This document shows positions 1 through 8,240 of a stretch of DNA of 64,000 nucleotides, one piece after another (position 1 is the stretch's first letter; each line of letters opens with the position of its first letter). The translations under genes and the position numbers were made by a program. The notes beneath the pieces are model-generated. The model did not search any database. It was not told where the DNA came from and saw nothing but the letters and a program-made list of their open reading frames with translations. The DNA is from an uncultured Lachnospiraceae bacterium. GTDB lineage: Bacteria; Bacillota; Clostridia; Lachnospirales; Lachnospiraceae. The stretch is taken from positions 122,125 to 186,124 of the forward strand of contig CAJUHR010000002.1 of NCBI GenBank assembly GCA_910586255.1, written 5' to 3'.

Positions 1-24
1 TTCAGACGTGTGCTCTTCCGATCT
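1..24. other. Illumina sequencing adapter left on contig end
   Basis: The first 24 bases match the 3' part of the Illumina TruSeq read-2 adapter, ending in GCTCTTCCGATCT. They run directly into the Walker A codons of an ABC ATPase at base 25. This is a technical artefact, not biology: any start codon called inside it (for example GTG at 10) is spurious. Confidence 0.96.
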
Positions 25-663
25 GGAAAGACCACCGTATTTAATCTGCTTACGGGGGTGTACCGCCCGGATACAGGGACGATTGTTTTGGACGGACAGA
101 ACATTACGGGAAAGAAAACCATTGAGATCAACCAGGACGGAATTGCCCGGACCTTTCAGAACATCCGTCTCTTCAAGGAGCTGAGCGTGCTTGACAACGT
201 GAAGGCAGGTCTGCACAATCACTACCGATATTCCACTTTGGAGGGTATTTTCCGTCTGCCGGGATATTACAAGGTGGAAAAGCAGATGGATGAGCGGGCC
301 ATGGAGCTTTTGAAGGTGTTTGACTTAGACAGGGAGTGGGACTATAAGGCCTCCAACCTTCCCTACGGAAAGCAGAGAAAGCTGGAGATTGCCAGAGCCC
401 TTGCCACTAAGCCCAAACTGCTTCTTTTAGATGAGCCGGCAGCCGGAATGAACCCTAATGAGACGGCGGAGCTGATGGAAACCATCCGCTTTGTGCGGGA
501 TAATTTTGATATGACAATTCTCCTGATTGAGCATGACATGAAGCTGGTTTCCGGAATCTGCGAGCGGCTGACAGTACTGAATTTCGGACAGGTGCTGACC
601 CAGGGCGAAACGGCTGAGGTTTTAAATGACAAACGGGTTATCACGGCTTATCTTGGAGAGTAG
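25..663 (+). CDS. livG: Branched-chain amino acid ABC transporter ATPase LivG, 5'-truncated by contig end
   Basis: This is one of the two cytoplasmic ATPases that power high-affinity uptake of leucine, isoleucine and valine. The readable part (212 residues) begins inside the Walker A motif (GKTT). It keeps a LivG-type signature (YGKQRKLEIARAL), a Walker B (LLLLDEPAAGMNP) and the H-loop (IEHDM). The start and first part of the ATPase domain are missing because the contig begins here in adapter sequence. livF follows 14 bp after the stop, with AGGAGGAGAAGG between, so the two are co-transcribed. The permease genes livH and livM would be expected upstream, outside the contig. The family call is secure. 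Confidence 0.93.
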   Translation, partial: GKTTVFNLLTGVYRPDTGTIVLDGQNITGKKTIEINQDGIARTFQNIRLFKELSVLDNVKAGLHNHYRYSTLEGIFRLPGYYKVEKQMDERAMELLKVFDLDREWDYKASNLPYGKQRKLEIARALATKPKLLLLDEPAAGMNPNETAELMETIRFVRDNFDMTILLIEHDMKLVSGICERLTVLNFGQVLTQGETAEVLNDKRVITAYLGE

Positions 664-677
664 GAGGAGAAGGGATT

Positions 678-1388
678 ATGGCGATACTGGAAGTAAAGGA
701 TCTGGAAGTGTTTTATGGGGTTATCCAGGCCATCAAGGGAATCTCCTTTGAAGTAAACCAGGGCGAGATCATTGCCCTCATCGGGGCAAACGGAGCCGGA
801 AAGACCACCACCTTGCAGACAATTACCGGACTGATTCCCTCCAAGGCCGGACATATTATCTATGACGGGAAGGATATTACCCGATTGCCCGGACATAAGC
901 TGGTATCCATGGGTATGGCTCATGTTCCGGAGGGACGGCGTGTTTTTGCCCAGCTGACGGTGCTCCAGAACTTAAAACTGGGGGCCTATACCAGAAAAGA
1001 CAAAAATGAGATTGAGGATACCTTAAAAGTGATCTATAAAAGGTTTCCCCGCCTGGAGGAGAGAAAAAATCAGATGGCCGGGACCTTATCCGGCGGAGAG
1101 CAGCAGATGTTGGCCATGGGGCGGGCACTCATGTCCCATCCCAAGCTGATTGTGATGGATGAGCCCTCCATGGGACTGTCTCCCATCTACGTCAATGAAA
1201 TCTTTGATATCATTCAGAAGATCAACGGGGACGGGACAACGGTTCTTTTGGTGGAGCAGAATGCCAAGAAGGCCCTGGCCATTGCAAACAGGGCTTACGT
1301 GTTGGAGACAGGTAAGATTGTTCTAAACGGGGATGCCAAAGAACTGATGAATGATGATTCGGTGAAAAAGGCTTATTTGAGCGAATAA
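678..1388 (+). CDS. livF: Branched-chain amino acid ABC transporter ATPase LivF
   Basis: This is the second ATPase of the Liv branched-chain amino acid importer, 236 aa, the usual LivF length. Walker A (GANGAGKTT) lies near residues 36-44. The signature LSGGEQQMLAMGRAL and Walker B (LIVMDEPSMGLSP) follow, then the H-loop in LLVEQN. The glutamine-rich signature and VEQN distinguish LivF from LivG. The ATG has a strong AGGAGGAGAAGG ribosome site. A terminator-like hairpin follows at 1425-1450, so livG-livF ends the operon. Confidence 0.95.
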   Translation: MAILEVKDLEVFYGVIQAIKGISFEVNQGEIIALIGANGAGKTTTLQTITGLIPSKAGHIIYDGKDITRLPGHKLVSMGMAHVPEGRRVFAQLTVLQNLKLGAYTRKDKNEIEDTLKVIYKRFPRLEERKNQMAGTLSGGEQQMLAMGRALMSHPKLIVMDEPSMGLSPIYVNEIFDIIQKINGDGTTVLLVEQNAKKALAIANRAYVLETGKIVLNGDAKELMNDDSVKKAYLSE

Positions 1389-1424
1389 TGAACAGTAACG
1401 CATTTTCAGAAAACTCTTTGATTT

Positions 1425-1455
1425 CAAGGGGAAAGTCCTAGACTTTTCCCTTATT
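1425..1455 (+). terminator. Hairpin terminator after livF
   Basis: An inverted repeat (GGGGAAAGTC and GACTTTTCCC, one mismatch) has a short loop and is followed by TTATTATT. It fits a rho-independent terminator between livF and the phosphofructokinase gene. Confidence 0.6.
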
Positions 1456-1527
1456 ATTGTGGTAATATATGAGTATAGCAAGGTAAGGTTAAAGTGTAAT
1501 TTTATAATTTTTAAGGAGGTTTTTGCT

Positions 1528-2781
1528 ATGAAAGGAAATGTGATAGTCGGACAGTCCGGAGGTCCCACGGCGGTGATTAATTCCAGCCTGGCAGGTGTAT
1601 ACCGCACTGCCATCGACCGGGGGGCCAAAAAGGTTTATGGAATGAGATTTGGAATTCAGGGGCTTTTGGACGAGCAGTATGTGGATTTGTCCAAGCATAT
1701 TAAGAACGATTTGGACGTGGAGATTTTAAAGCGTACCCCGTCTGCATTTTTGGGAACCTGCCGCTACAAGCTGCCGGATATCCATGAGAATCAGGATATT
1801 TATGTGAAGATTTTTGAGATCTTGGAAAAGCTCAATATTGAATGTTTTATCTATATTGGCGGAAATGATTCCATGGATACAATCAAAAAGCTTTCCGACT
1901 ATGCCATTCTCACCGGCAAGATGCAGAAGTTTGTAGGTGTGCCCAAGACCATTGACAATGATCTGGCGTTGACGGACCACACCCCGGGATACGGCAGCGC
2001 GGCCAAGTACATTGCCACATCCACCAAGGAAGTGATCCGTGACGGACTGGGCTTTTCCTACAAGAAAAAGCTTGTGACCATCATTGAGATTATGGGACGG
2101 AATGCCGGCTGGCTGACCGGCGCATCGGCACTGTCCAGAGGAGAGGACTGTGACGGACCGGATCTGATTTATCTGCCGGAGGTTCCCTTTGAGATTGACA
2201 AGTTTGTGAGCCGGGTGAGAAAGCTTCTGGAAAAGAAGGATGTAGTGGTGGTTGCCATCTCCGAGGGTATCCGCACAGAGGACGGCAAATATATCAGTGA
2301 GCTGTCTGCTTCCACGGATTATGTGGATGCCTTTGGCCACAAGCAGCTGACCGGCTCCGCCAGCTATCTGGCCAATGTAATTAATCAGCAGATCGGCTGC
2401 AAGGCCAGAGCCGTGGAGTTCAGCACCCTGCAGCGGAGCGCCGCGCATCTGGCATCCCGGGTGGATGTAAACGAGGCATTTATGGTTGGCGGCGCCGCAG
2501 TGAAGGCTGCAGATGAGGGAGATTCCGGAAAGATGGTGGTTATTGACCGGGTATCCGATGATCCTTATCAGAGCGCAACCGGTATCTATGATGTACACAA
2601 GATTGCCAATGGAGAGAAACTGGTGCCGAGAGAATGGATCAACAAGGACGGCACCTATGTAACGGAGGAATTTATTGATTACGTGCGTCCCCTGATCCAG
2701 GGCGATTCTCCCTGTGTCATGGTAGGCGGAATTCCGCGTCATCTTTACATGTCTTCCGGCCGTGGGAAGAAAGGGGAATAA
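1528..2781 (+). CDS. pfp: 6-phosphofructokinase, pyrophosphate-dependent type
   Basis: This enzyme phosphorylates fructose-6-phosphate to fructose-1,6-bisphosphate in glycolysis, 417 aa, cytoplasmic. It begins with the phosphofructokinase signature GGPTAVINSSLAG and has the catalytic PKTIDNDL block. Two residues decide phosphoryl-donor use in this family. The nucleotide loop reads GGNDSM, with Asp where ATP enzymes have Gly, and Lys precedes TIDND. Both point to pyrophosphate rather than ATP as donor; this is inference from family rules. The ATG at 1528 follows AAGGAGG. An in-frame upstream start at 1459 lacks a ribosome site and was rejected. Confidence 0.9.
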   Translation: MKGNVIVGQSGGPTAVINSSLAGVYRTAIDRGAKKVYGMRFGIQGLLDEQYVDLSKHIKNDLDVEILKRTPSAFLGTCRYKLPDIHENQDIYVKIFEILEKLNIECFIYIGGNDSMDTIKKLSDYAILTGKMQKFVGVPKTIDNDLALTDHTPGYGSAAKYIATSTKEVIRDGLGFSYKKKLVTIIEIMGRNAGWLTGASALSRGEDCDGPDLIYLPEVPFEIDKFVSRVRKLLEKKDVVVVAISEGIRTEDGKYISELSASTDYVDAFGHKQLTGSASYLANVINQQIGCKARAVEFSTLQRSAAHLASRVDVNEAFMVGGAAVKAADEGDSGKMVVIDRVSDDPYQSATGIYDVHKIANGEKLVPREWINKDGTYVTEEFIDYVRPLIQGDSPCVMVGGIPRHLYMSSGRGKKGE

Positions 2782-2787
2782 TAATTT

Positions 2788-3222
2788 ATGTTGTCAAAGG
2801 CAATTGAAATCGCTACGAAGGCTTTTCAGGGTGTCGCGGACGCCAACGGGAATCCCTATATTGACCATGCCATGCGTGTCATGAGCAGGATGGACACGGA
2901 GGAGGAGAAGATCATAGCGGTGCTTCATGACGTGGTGGAGGATACGGATATGACCCTGCACGAGCTGCAGGAGGCCGGATTTTCCCGAACTGTCCTGGAA
3001 ACAATTGGCATGCTGACAAAGAAACCTGACATGAAATATTTTGACTACATTGAGGACATACATTCCAGTGAACTGGCGTCCAAGGTAAAGATTGCAGAGC
3101 TTGAGGACAACCAGGACATTATGCGTGTCCGGAAAATGTCGTTTCAGACCTACACTGCCCCGGAACGGGTAAAGAAAACTCTTGCCATTTTAAAAAACCA
3201 GGGAAGCGGCGGAAAGATTTAA
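2788..3222 (+). CDS. HD-domain phosphohydrolase, SpoT/MESH1-like
   Basis: A 144-aa protein consisting of a single HD hydrolase domain related to the (p)ppGpp hydrolase domain of RelA/SpoT proteins. The metal ligands are visible as YIDHAMRV and LHDVVEDT, with a later ELEDN segment matching the ED/N motif of these hydrolases. No synthetase or regulatory domain is present. It starts 6 bp after the phosphofructokinase stop and is probably co-transcribed. A role in removing ppGpp or a related nucleotide is plausible but the substrate cannot be read from sequence. Confidence 0.75.
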   Translation: MLSKAIEIATKAFQGVADANGNPYIDHAMRVMSRMDTEEEKIIAVLHDVVEDTDMTLHELQEAGFSRTVLETIGMLTKKPDMKYFDYIEDIHSSELASKVKIAELEDNQDIMRVRKMSFQTYTAPERVKKTLAILKNQGSGGKI

Positions 3223-3343
3223 AGTACAGGTGATAATATAATTCCCCCTGGCATATGCTTATAGCAGTAAGGTATAGCCGGAGAATTCCTGTGGGTAAAA
3301 CAGGCTATCCGGCAATACTTAAGCATAGCAAGGGGGTATCTTC

Positions 3344-4819
3344 ATGGAAAATTATAATGTTTACAAAGATATCAAAGCCCGGACCAACGGAGAGATTTAC
3401 TTAGGCGTTGTGGGTCCGGTGCGGACAGGAAAATCAACCTTTATCAAACGCTTTATGGAACAGCTGGTGCTGCCGGAAATGGAGGATGAGCACCGGAAAA
3501 ACCAAACCAGAGATGAACTTCCCCAGAGTGCCGCCGGCAAAACCATTATGACAACAGAGCCCAAATTTATTCCCAAGGAGGCAGCTCTGATTCAGCCGGC
3601 AGAGGGAATCCAGGCAAAGGTAAGGCTTATTGACTGTGTGGGCTTTATGGTGGACGGAGCTGCCGGACACGTGGAAAACGAAAGGGAGCGCCTGGTAAAA
3701 ACTCCCTGGTTTGAGGAGGAAATTCCCTTTACCCAGGCCGCGGAGATCGGTACCCGCAAGGTGATCAAGGATCATTCCACCATCGGAATCGTGATCACCA
3801 CAGACGGCTCCTTCGGAGATCTGAAGCGGGAGGCATACATAGGGGCAGAGAACACGGCCATTCAGGAGCTCAAAGATATCGGGAAGCCGTTTTTGGTGCT
3901 TCTCAATTCAGACCGGCCCTATTCGGAGGAGACGGCCCGTCTGGCACAGGAGCTGGAAAAACAATACGCCGTGACCGTTATGCCCATCAACTGCGAGCAG
4001 CTAAAGAGAGAGGATGTACACCGGATACTGGAAAAGGTTTTAAAGGAATTTCCGGTGACTGAGGTAGACTTTTTCATTCCCAAATGGCTGGAGATTCTGC
4101 CGGGAAGCCACTGGCTGAAGGAACAGGCAGTGGGGACAGCTAGAGAATTGATGGCAAAGGTCCGCCACATGAAGGATATACCTGCAGATTTCGGCGGCGG
4201 AGATTCCGATGTGATCCGCTCCATGAAGGTGGATCAGATGGATCTGTCAAACGGAAGCGTTTCCGTCCAGGTAGCATTGGAGGACGGATATTATTATCAG
4301 ACCTTAAGCGATTTTGCCGGGTTACCCATTACAGACGAATACCAGCTGATGCAGAAGTTAAGGGATCTGGCTTCCATGCAGACCGAGTACGATAAGGTCT
4401 TAAATGCCATGAATCAGGTACGCATGCGAGGCTACGGTGTCGTTACGCCGGAGCGGTCAGAGATCATTTTGGATGAGCCGACCGTCATCCGCCACGGCAA
4501 TAAATACGGTGTCAAAATGCGCGCCGAGGCACCTTCCATCAACCTGATCAAGGCCCACATTCAGACAGAGATCGCCCCCATTGTAGGAAGTGAACAGCAG
4601 GCAGAGGATCTGATCTCCTATATGAAAGAAAATGCCAGAAAAAAAGAGGACGGAATCTGGGACACCAACATATTCGGAAAATCCATCGAACAGATTGTAG
4701 AAGACGGCATCCAAGCCAAAGTCAGCCAAATGACCGAAGACTGTCAAATGAAATTACAAGATGCCCTACAAAAGATAATCAATGACAGCAATGGGGGGAT
4801 GATATGCATCATCATCTAG
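3344..4819 (+). CDS. spoIVA: Stage IV sporulation protein A (spore coat ATPase)
   Basis: SpoIVA is the ATPase that polymerises on the outer forespore membrane and forms the base layer of the spore coat. The 491-aa length is typical. The Walker A (GPVRTGKST) is near residue 24-32 and the N-terminal GTPase-like fold is followed by the long middle and C-terminal domains of the family. The start ATG follows GGGGG. The gene has its own 121-bp leader, as expected for a mother-cell (sigma-E) gene, but I could not assign a clear sigma-E promoter. Its presence marks the host as an endospore former. Confidence 0.95.
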   Translation: MENYNVYKDIKARTNGEIYLGVVGPVRTGKSTFIKRFMEQLVLPEMEDEHRKNQTRDELPQSAAGKTIMTTEPKFIPKEAALIQPAEGIQAKVRLIDCVGFMVDGAAGHVENERERLVKTPWFEEEIPFTQAAEIGTRKVIKDHSTIGIVITTDGSFGDLKREAYIGAENTAIQELKDIGKPFLVLLNSDRPYSEETARLAQELEKQYAVTVMPINCEQLKREDVHRILEKVLKEFPVTEVDFFIPKWLEILPGSHWLKEQAVGTARELMAKVRHMKDIPADFGGGDSDVIRSMKVDQMDLSNGSVSVQVALEDGYYYQTLSDFAGLPITDEYQLMQKLRDLASMQTEYDKVLNAMNQVRMRGYGVVTPERSEIILDEPTVIRHGNKYGVKMRAEAPSINLIKAHIQTEIAPIVGSEQQAEDLISYMKENARKKEDGIWDTNIFGKSIEQIVEDGIQAKVSQMTEDCQMKLQDALQKIINDSNGGMICIII

Positions 4820-4983
4820 CAGTGCCAAATAAGACGAAAACAATTTTTCGTTGTGCTCGCACATAAGAAAAAATGTTTTTGGATTATTTGATAGGGCGAG
4901 AGCCCGACAGCGAGATGAAGCGAAGCTGAATCGAGCTGCACTGCGGCCCCGGAGCCACCATGAGCAACCACAAACCCAGCTTT

Positions 4984-5026
4984 TAAAAGTTTTTTTAAAT
5001 CCTTTTTAAAGCTTCCCCATACCCCA
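4984..5026 (+). terminator. Possible terminator hairpin between spoIVA and the beta-CASP gene
   Basis: Within the 240-bp gap after spoIVA an A/T-rich inverted repeat (AGCTTTTAAAAG and CTTTTTAAAGCT) surrounds a T-run. It could end spoIVA transcription. The rest of the gap holds no ORF or recognisable RNA. Confidence 0.35.
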
Positions 5027-5059
5027 ACCCACCCCCACCACCAAAGAGGAGGAATCCAA

Positions 5060-6661
5060 ATGCGTATAGTATTCAGCGGCGCTGCCCACGAAGTAACCGG
5101 AAGCTGTCACTACCTGCAGGCCGGAGATACCCATCTTCTCATCGACTGCGGTATGGAGCAAGGCTTCAACATTTATGAAAACATAGAACCCCCTGTCCCC
5201 TGGTCCAGGATCGATTACGTGCTATTAACCCACGCCCATATTGACCATGCCGGAATGCTTCCCTACATCTATGCAAGGGGATTTTCCGGCAGCGTGATGG
5301 CCACAACCGCCACCTGCGATCTGTGTAACATCATGTTAAAGGACAGTGCCCACATTCAGGAGATGGAGGCTGAGTGGAAAAACCGCAAGGCCCGCCGGGC
5401 CGGCGGGGCCGAAGTAAAGCCCCTCTATGAAATGAACGATGCCTTAGGCGTCTTAGAGCACTTTGTTCCCAACAGCTACGGCGACATTATAAAGCTGACC
5501 GACAATGTGACCATCCGCTTTACGGATATCGGCCATCTTTTAGGCTCTGCCTCCATTGAGATCTGGCTAAAGGAGGGGGAGACTGAAAAGAAAATCGTAT
5601 TTTCCGGCGACATCGGAAATAAAAACAAGCCTTTAATCCGCGACCCATCCTACACGACCTCCGCCGACTATGCGGTCATGGAGTCAACCTACGGCAACCG
5701 GCTTCACCAGAAGGGAAAGGATCACATATCCGAGCTGGTCCGCATTGTTCAGGAGACTTTAGACAGAGGCGGCAATGTGGTGATTCCCGCCTTTGCCGTG
5801 GGAAGAACCCAGGAGCTTTTGTATTATTTCCGCCACATTAAGACTCAGCGCCTGATCCGCGGCCACGAAAACTTTGAGGTGTATGTAGACAGCCCGCTGG
5901 CCGTGGAAGCCACTCACGTATTTAAGCAAAATCAGGTAGAGTGTTACGATGAGGAGACCAGAGACCTGGTGCGCATGGGAATCAACCCCATTTCCTTCCC
6001 CGGGCTGAAGCTTTCCGTCAGCAGCGAGGAATCCAAAAACATCAACTTTGATCCAAGCCCCAAGGTGATCATCTCGGCCTCCGGCATGTGTGATGCCGGA
6101 AGAATCCGCCACCACTTAAAGCACAATCTGTGGAGGCGCGAGTGCACGGTTATCTTTGCCGGCTACCAGGCAGAAGGCACCTTAGGCCGGAGTCTGACGG
6201 ACGGGAACCGGACCGTAAAGCTTTTTGGCGAGACTATTGATGTGGAAGCCCACATTGAAACCCTTCACGACATCAGCGGCCATGCAGACCGGGACGGGCT
6301 CCTTGAGTGGGTGGAGCATTTTGACAAAAAGCCGGATCAGATTTTTGTGGTACACGGAAGCGATGAGGTGTGCGATGAGTTTGCCGAATTGGTGACAGAG
6401 CGGACAGGTATTCCGGCGAAAGCGCCCTTTAGCGGCGCGGAGTACGACTTAATCGCCGGCGAGTGGGTCAAAGAAACGGTTGGAGTGCCCATTGTCACCA
6501 AGAGCGCGGCTACCAGAAAAGCCAAAGGGATCTTTGCCCGCCTGCTGGCTGCCGGCGAGCGCCTGATGGCAGTGATTGCCCGGAATGAGGGAGGCACCAA
6601 CAAGGATCTGGCCAAATTTGCCGACCAGATCAATTCTCTGTGCGACAAGTGGGACAGATAG
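5060..6661 (+). CDS. MBL-fold / beta-CASP RNA nuclease family protein
   Basis: A 533-aa metallo-beta-lactamase-fold hydrolase with the beta-CASP insertion and a C-terminal RMMBL segment, the architecture of RNA-processing nucleases related to CPSF73. The zinc motif HAHIDHAG lies near residue 57-64. Further metal ligands sit in TDIGHLLGSAS and FSGDIG. The beta-CASP GMCDAGRIRHHL and DISGHADRDGL motifs are in the second half. A strong AGAGGAGG ribosome site precedes ATG 5060. rnhA follows after 19 bp, so two RNA-acting enzymes share an operon. It lacks the full RNase J length and C-terminal domain, so RNase J itself is unlikely. Confidence 0.85.
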   Translation: MRIVFSGAAHEVTGSCHYLQAGDTHLLIDCGMEQGFNIYENIEPPVPWSRIDYVLLTHAHIDHAGMLPYIYARGFSGSVMATTATCDLCNIMLKDSAHIQEMEAEWKNRKARRAGGAEVKPLYEMNDALGVLEHFVPNSYGDIIKLTDNVTIRFTDIGHLLGSASIEIWLKEGETEKKIVFSGDIGNKNKPLIRDPSYTTSADYAVMESTYGNRLHQKGKDHISELVRIVQETLDRGGNVVIPAFAVGRTQELLYYFRHIKTQRLIRGHENFEVYVDSPLAVEATHVFKQNQVECYDEETRDLVRMGINPISFPGLKLSVSSEESKNINFDPSPKVIISASGMCDAGRIRHHLKHNLWRRECTVIFAGYQAEGTLGRSLTDGNRTVKLFGETIDVEAHIETLHDISGHADRDGLLEWVEHFDKKPDQIFVVHGSDEVCDEFAELVTERTGIPAKAPFSGAEYDLIAGEWVKETVGVPIVTKSAATRKAKGIFARLLAAGERLMAVIARNEGGTNKDLAKFADQINSLCDKWDR

Positions 6662-6680
6662 TGAAGGAGATATTAAAACA

Positions 6681-7166
6681 ATGACCAAGGTTCAGATATA
6701 CACAGACGGCTCTGCCAGAGGCAATCCCAACGGCCCGGGAGGCTACGGGGCTGTACTTCAGTTTATGGACAGCAAAGGACAGCTCCATGAGAAGGTTCTC
6801 TCTGCCGGCTACAAAAAAACCACCAACAACCGGATGGAGCTGATGGCCGCTATTGTGGGCTTAGAGGCTCTCAACCGTCCCTGTCAGGTAGAGTTATATT
6901 CTGACTCCAAGTATCTGACAGATGCCTTTAACCAGCATTGGATTGATAGCTGGGTGGCAAATAAATGGAAGCGAGGCAAAAGCGGGACCGTGAAAAATGT
7001 TGATCTGTGGGAGCGCCTTTTAGATGCCAAGGCGCCTCACCAGGTGAGCTTTATCTGGGTCAAGGGACATGCCGGTCATCCTCAGAATGAGCGTTGTGAC
7101 AAGCTGGCTACTGCTGCGGCAGACGGGAAGCTTCTTTTAGTGGACAACGGTCTGGATATCTCATAA
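6681..7166 (+). CDS. rnhA: Ribonuclease HI
   Basis: This enzyme cuts the RNA strand of RNA-DNA hybrids, 161 aa, cytoplasmic. The catalytic acidic residues are visible in order: D in YTDGSARGNP, E in NNRMELMAAI, D in YSDSKYLTDAF and D in NERCDKLA. The ATG at 6681 is 19 bp after the upstream beta-CASP gene and follows GAAGGAGA; a longer frame from 6576 overlaps the upstream gene and was rejected. A strong terminator follows immediately. Confidence 0.95.
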   Translation: MTKVQIYTDGSARGNPNGPGGYGAVLQFMDSKGQLHEKVLSAGYKKTTNNRMELMAAIVGLEALNRPCQVELYSDSKYLTDAFNQHWIDSWVANKWKRGKSGTVKNVDLWERLLDAKAPHQVSFIWVKGHAGHPQNERCDKLATAAADGKLLLVDNGLDIS

Positions 7167-7223
7167 AAATCTCCCTTTTTTCGGGAATTGTCATGATGAC
7201 ATTCCCGGAAAAAGGGAGATTTT
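7166..7223 (+). terminator. Strong terminator after rnhA
   Basis: A long stem begins at the rnhA stop: AAAATCTCCC pairs with GGGAGATTTT, and inside it CGGGAATGTCAT-like arms pair around a small loop. The symmetric A/T ends suggest it can act on both strands. Confidence 0.85.
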
Positions 7224-7381
7224 CACGCTCTGATATTATGCCAACACCCTCAATTAGTTACGGTTCTCTTACAAATATTTACTTCTTTTGTCGTCTGGTT
7301 CCCTTTCCTGGAAGATTGTGTTATGGTATAACCAGTAGATTACTGCTGGAATTTAATTCACCGGAAAAGATTAAAGGCGGG

Positions 7382-8164
7382 ATGAATAATATGAAACCAA
7401 AAGGAACCTGGATTGCCATTTGCATAATCCTTGTGGTCGGCCTCTTTATGACTGATTATGTAAAAAAAAGGACAGAAGGGACCCCGGAGATGGCAGCCAC
7501 AGCTTATGCATTTCCCTCTGAGGTGGCAGAGGGGACATCAAAATATCAGGAAGCGGAAGATGAGCCGGATAAAGCGGATAAAGACGGACAGATATCCGAT
7601 ATGGTTTCTGCTGCCACGGCTGTTGAAGCCGCTAAATACGATCTTAAAGCATCGACAGATGAGGAGCTTAAATCAGGAAGCAATGATCCGCCCTCAGATC
7701 AAAATGAGACGGCTCCTCTTTCCGATGATTTGAAGGCAGAGGAGGATTATGCCCAAATCCAGACCGAAAGTCTAATATCCGAAGCCGCAAGGAACAATCC
7801 GGCCAGGATTCGTCTGCAGGAGTTAGATGATCAGATTGCCCGAAATTATTCCCGGGATTCGGATGCAACGGCTATCTCCCGAAAGACCCGGGCAGAAAAT
7901 GAATGGACACTGTGGGAGACCGAGCTGCAGCGGCTTCTCAATACTCTCAAAGAAAACCTGGACTCCAAGGAGCAGGAGGCCCTGATGCAGGAACAGAAGG
8001 ATTGGATGCGCAGCCGGGAGAATCAGGCTGTGGATGCCTCCAAAAGACAATGGGGAAGCACCATGGAGGAGGTCAGCTATAACAGCTCCTTGGCAGAGCT
8101 GACCCGCGCCCGGGCTTATGAGCTGGCGGACGCCTATGCAGAGATTTTTGCAGGCCAGGAGTAG
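7382..8164 (+). CDS. Membrane-anchored protein with LprI/DUF1311-like C-terminal domain
   Basis: A 260-aa protein with one N-terminal membrane segment (IAICIILVVGLFM), an acidic low-complexity linker and a C-terminal helical domain of about 110 residues. That domain resembles the DUF1311/LprI family (WTLWETELQRLL, then KEALMQEQK-like and the WMRSRENQA segment). Some family members inhibit lysozyme, but most have unknown roles, so no function is asserted. The start is ATG 7382 or 7391, after AAAGGCGGG. An upstream frame from 7193 runs through the terminator and was rejected. Confidence 0.65.
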   Translation: MNNMKPKGTWIAICIILVVGLFMTDYVKKRTEGTPEMAATAYAFPSEVAEGTSKYQEAEDEPDKADKDGQISDMVSAATAVEAAKYDLKASTDEELKSGSNDPPSDQNETAPLSDDLKAEEDYAQIQTESLISEAARNNPARIRLQELDDQIARNYSRDSDATAISRKTRAENEWTLWETELQRLLNTLKENLDSKEQEALMQEQKDWMRSRENQAVDASKRQWGSTMEEVSYNSSLAELTRARAYELADAYAEIFAGQE

Positions 8165-8167
8165 TTC

Positions 8168-8196
8168 TTGAAATAACCGGCTGTCTTTGGTATAAT
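8168..8196 (+). promoter_or_regulatory. Sigma-A-type promoter of the 8241 lipoprotein gene
   Basis: TTGAAA at 8168-8173 and TATAAT at 8191-8196 are separated by 17 bp, 45 bp upstream of the ATG. Confidence 0.75.
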
Positions 8197-8240
8197 TTTC
8201 TGGAATATCTATATCACATGATACCAAAGGAGAGAGGAAT

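Noticed and set aside
10..24. GTG start for the first gene
   Set aside because: It lies in adapter sequence; the real 5' end is off the contig.
1726..2742. 338-aa - strand ORF
   Set aside because: Antisense shadow of the phosphofructokinase gene, no ribosome site or family motif.
3223..3343. Sigma-E promoter for spoIVA
   Set aside because: Expected biologically, but no pair of boxes matched well enough to report.
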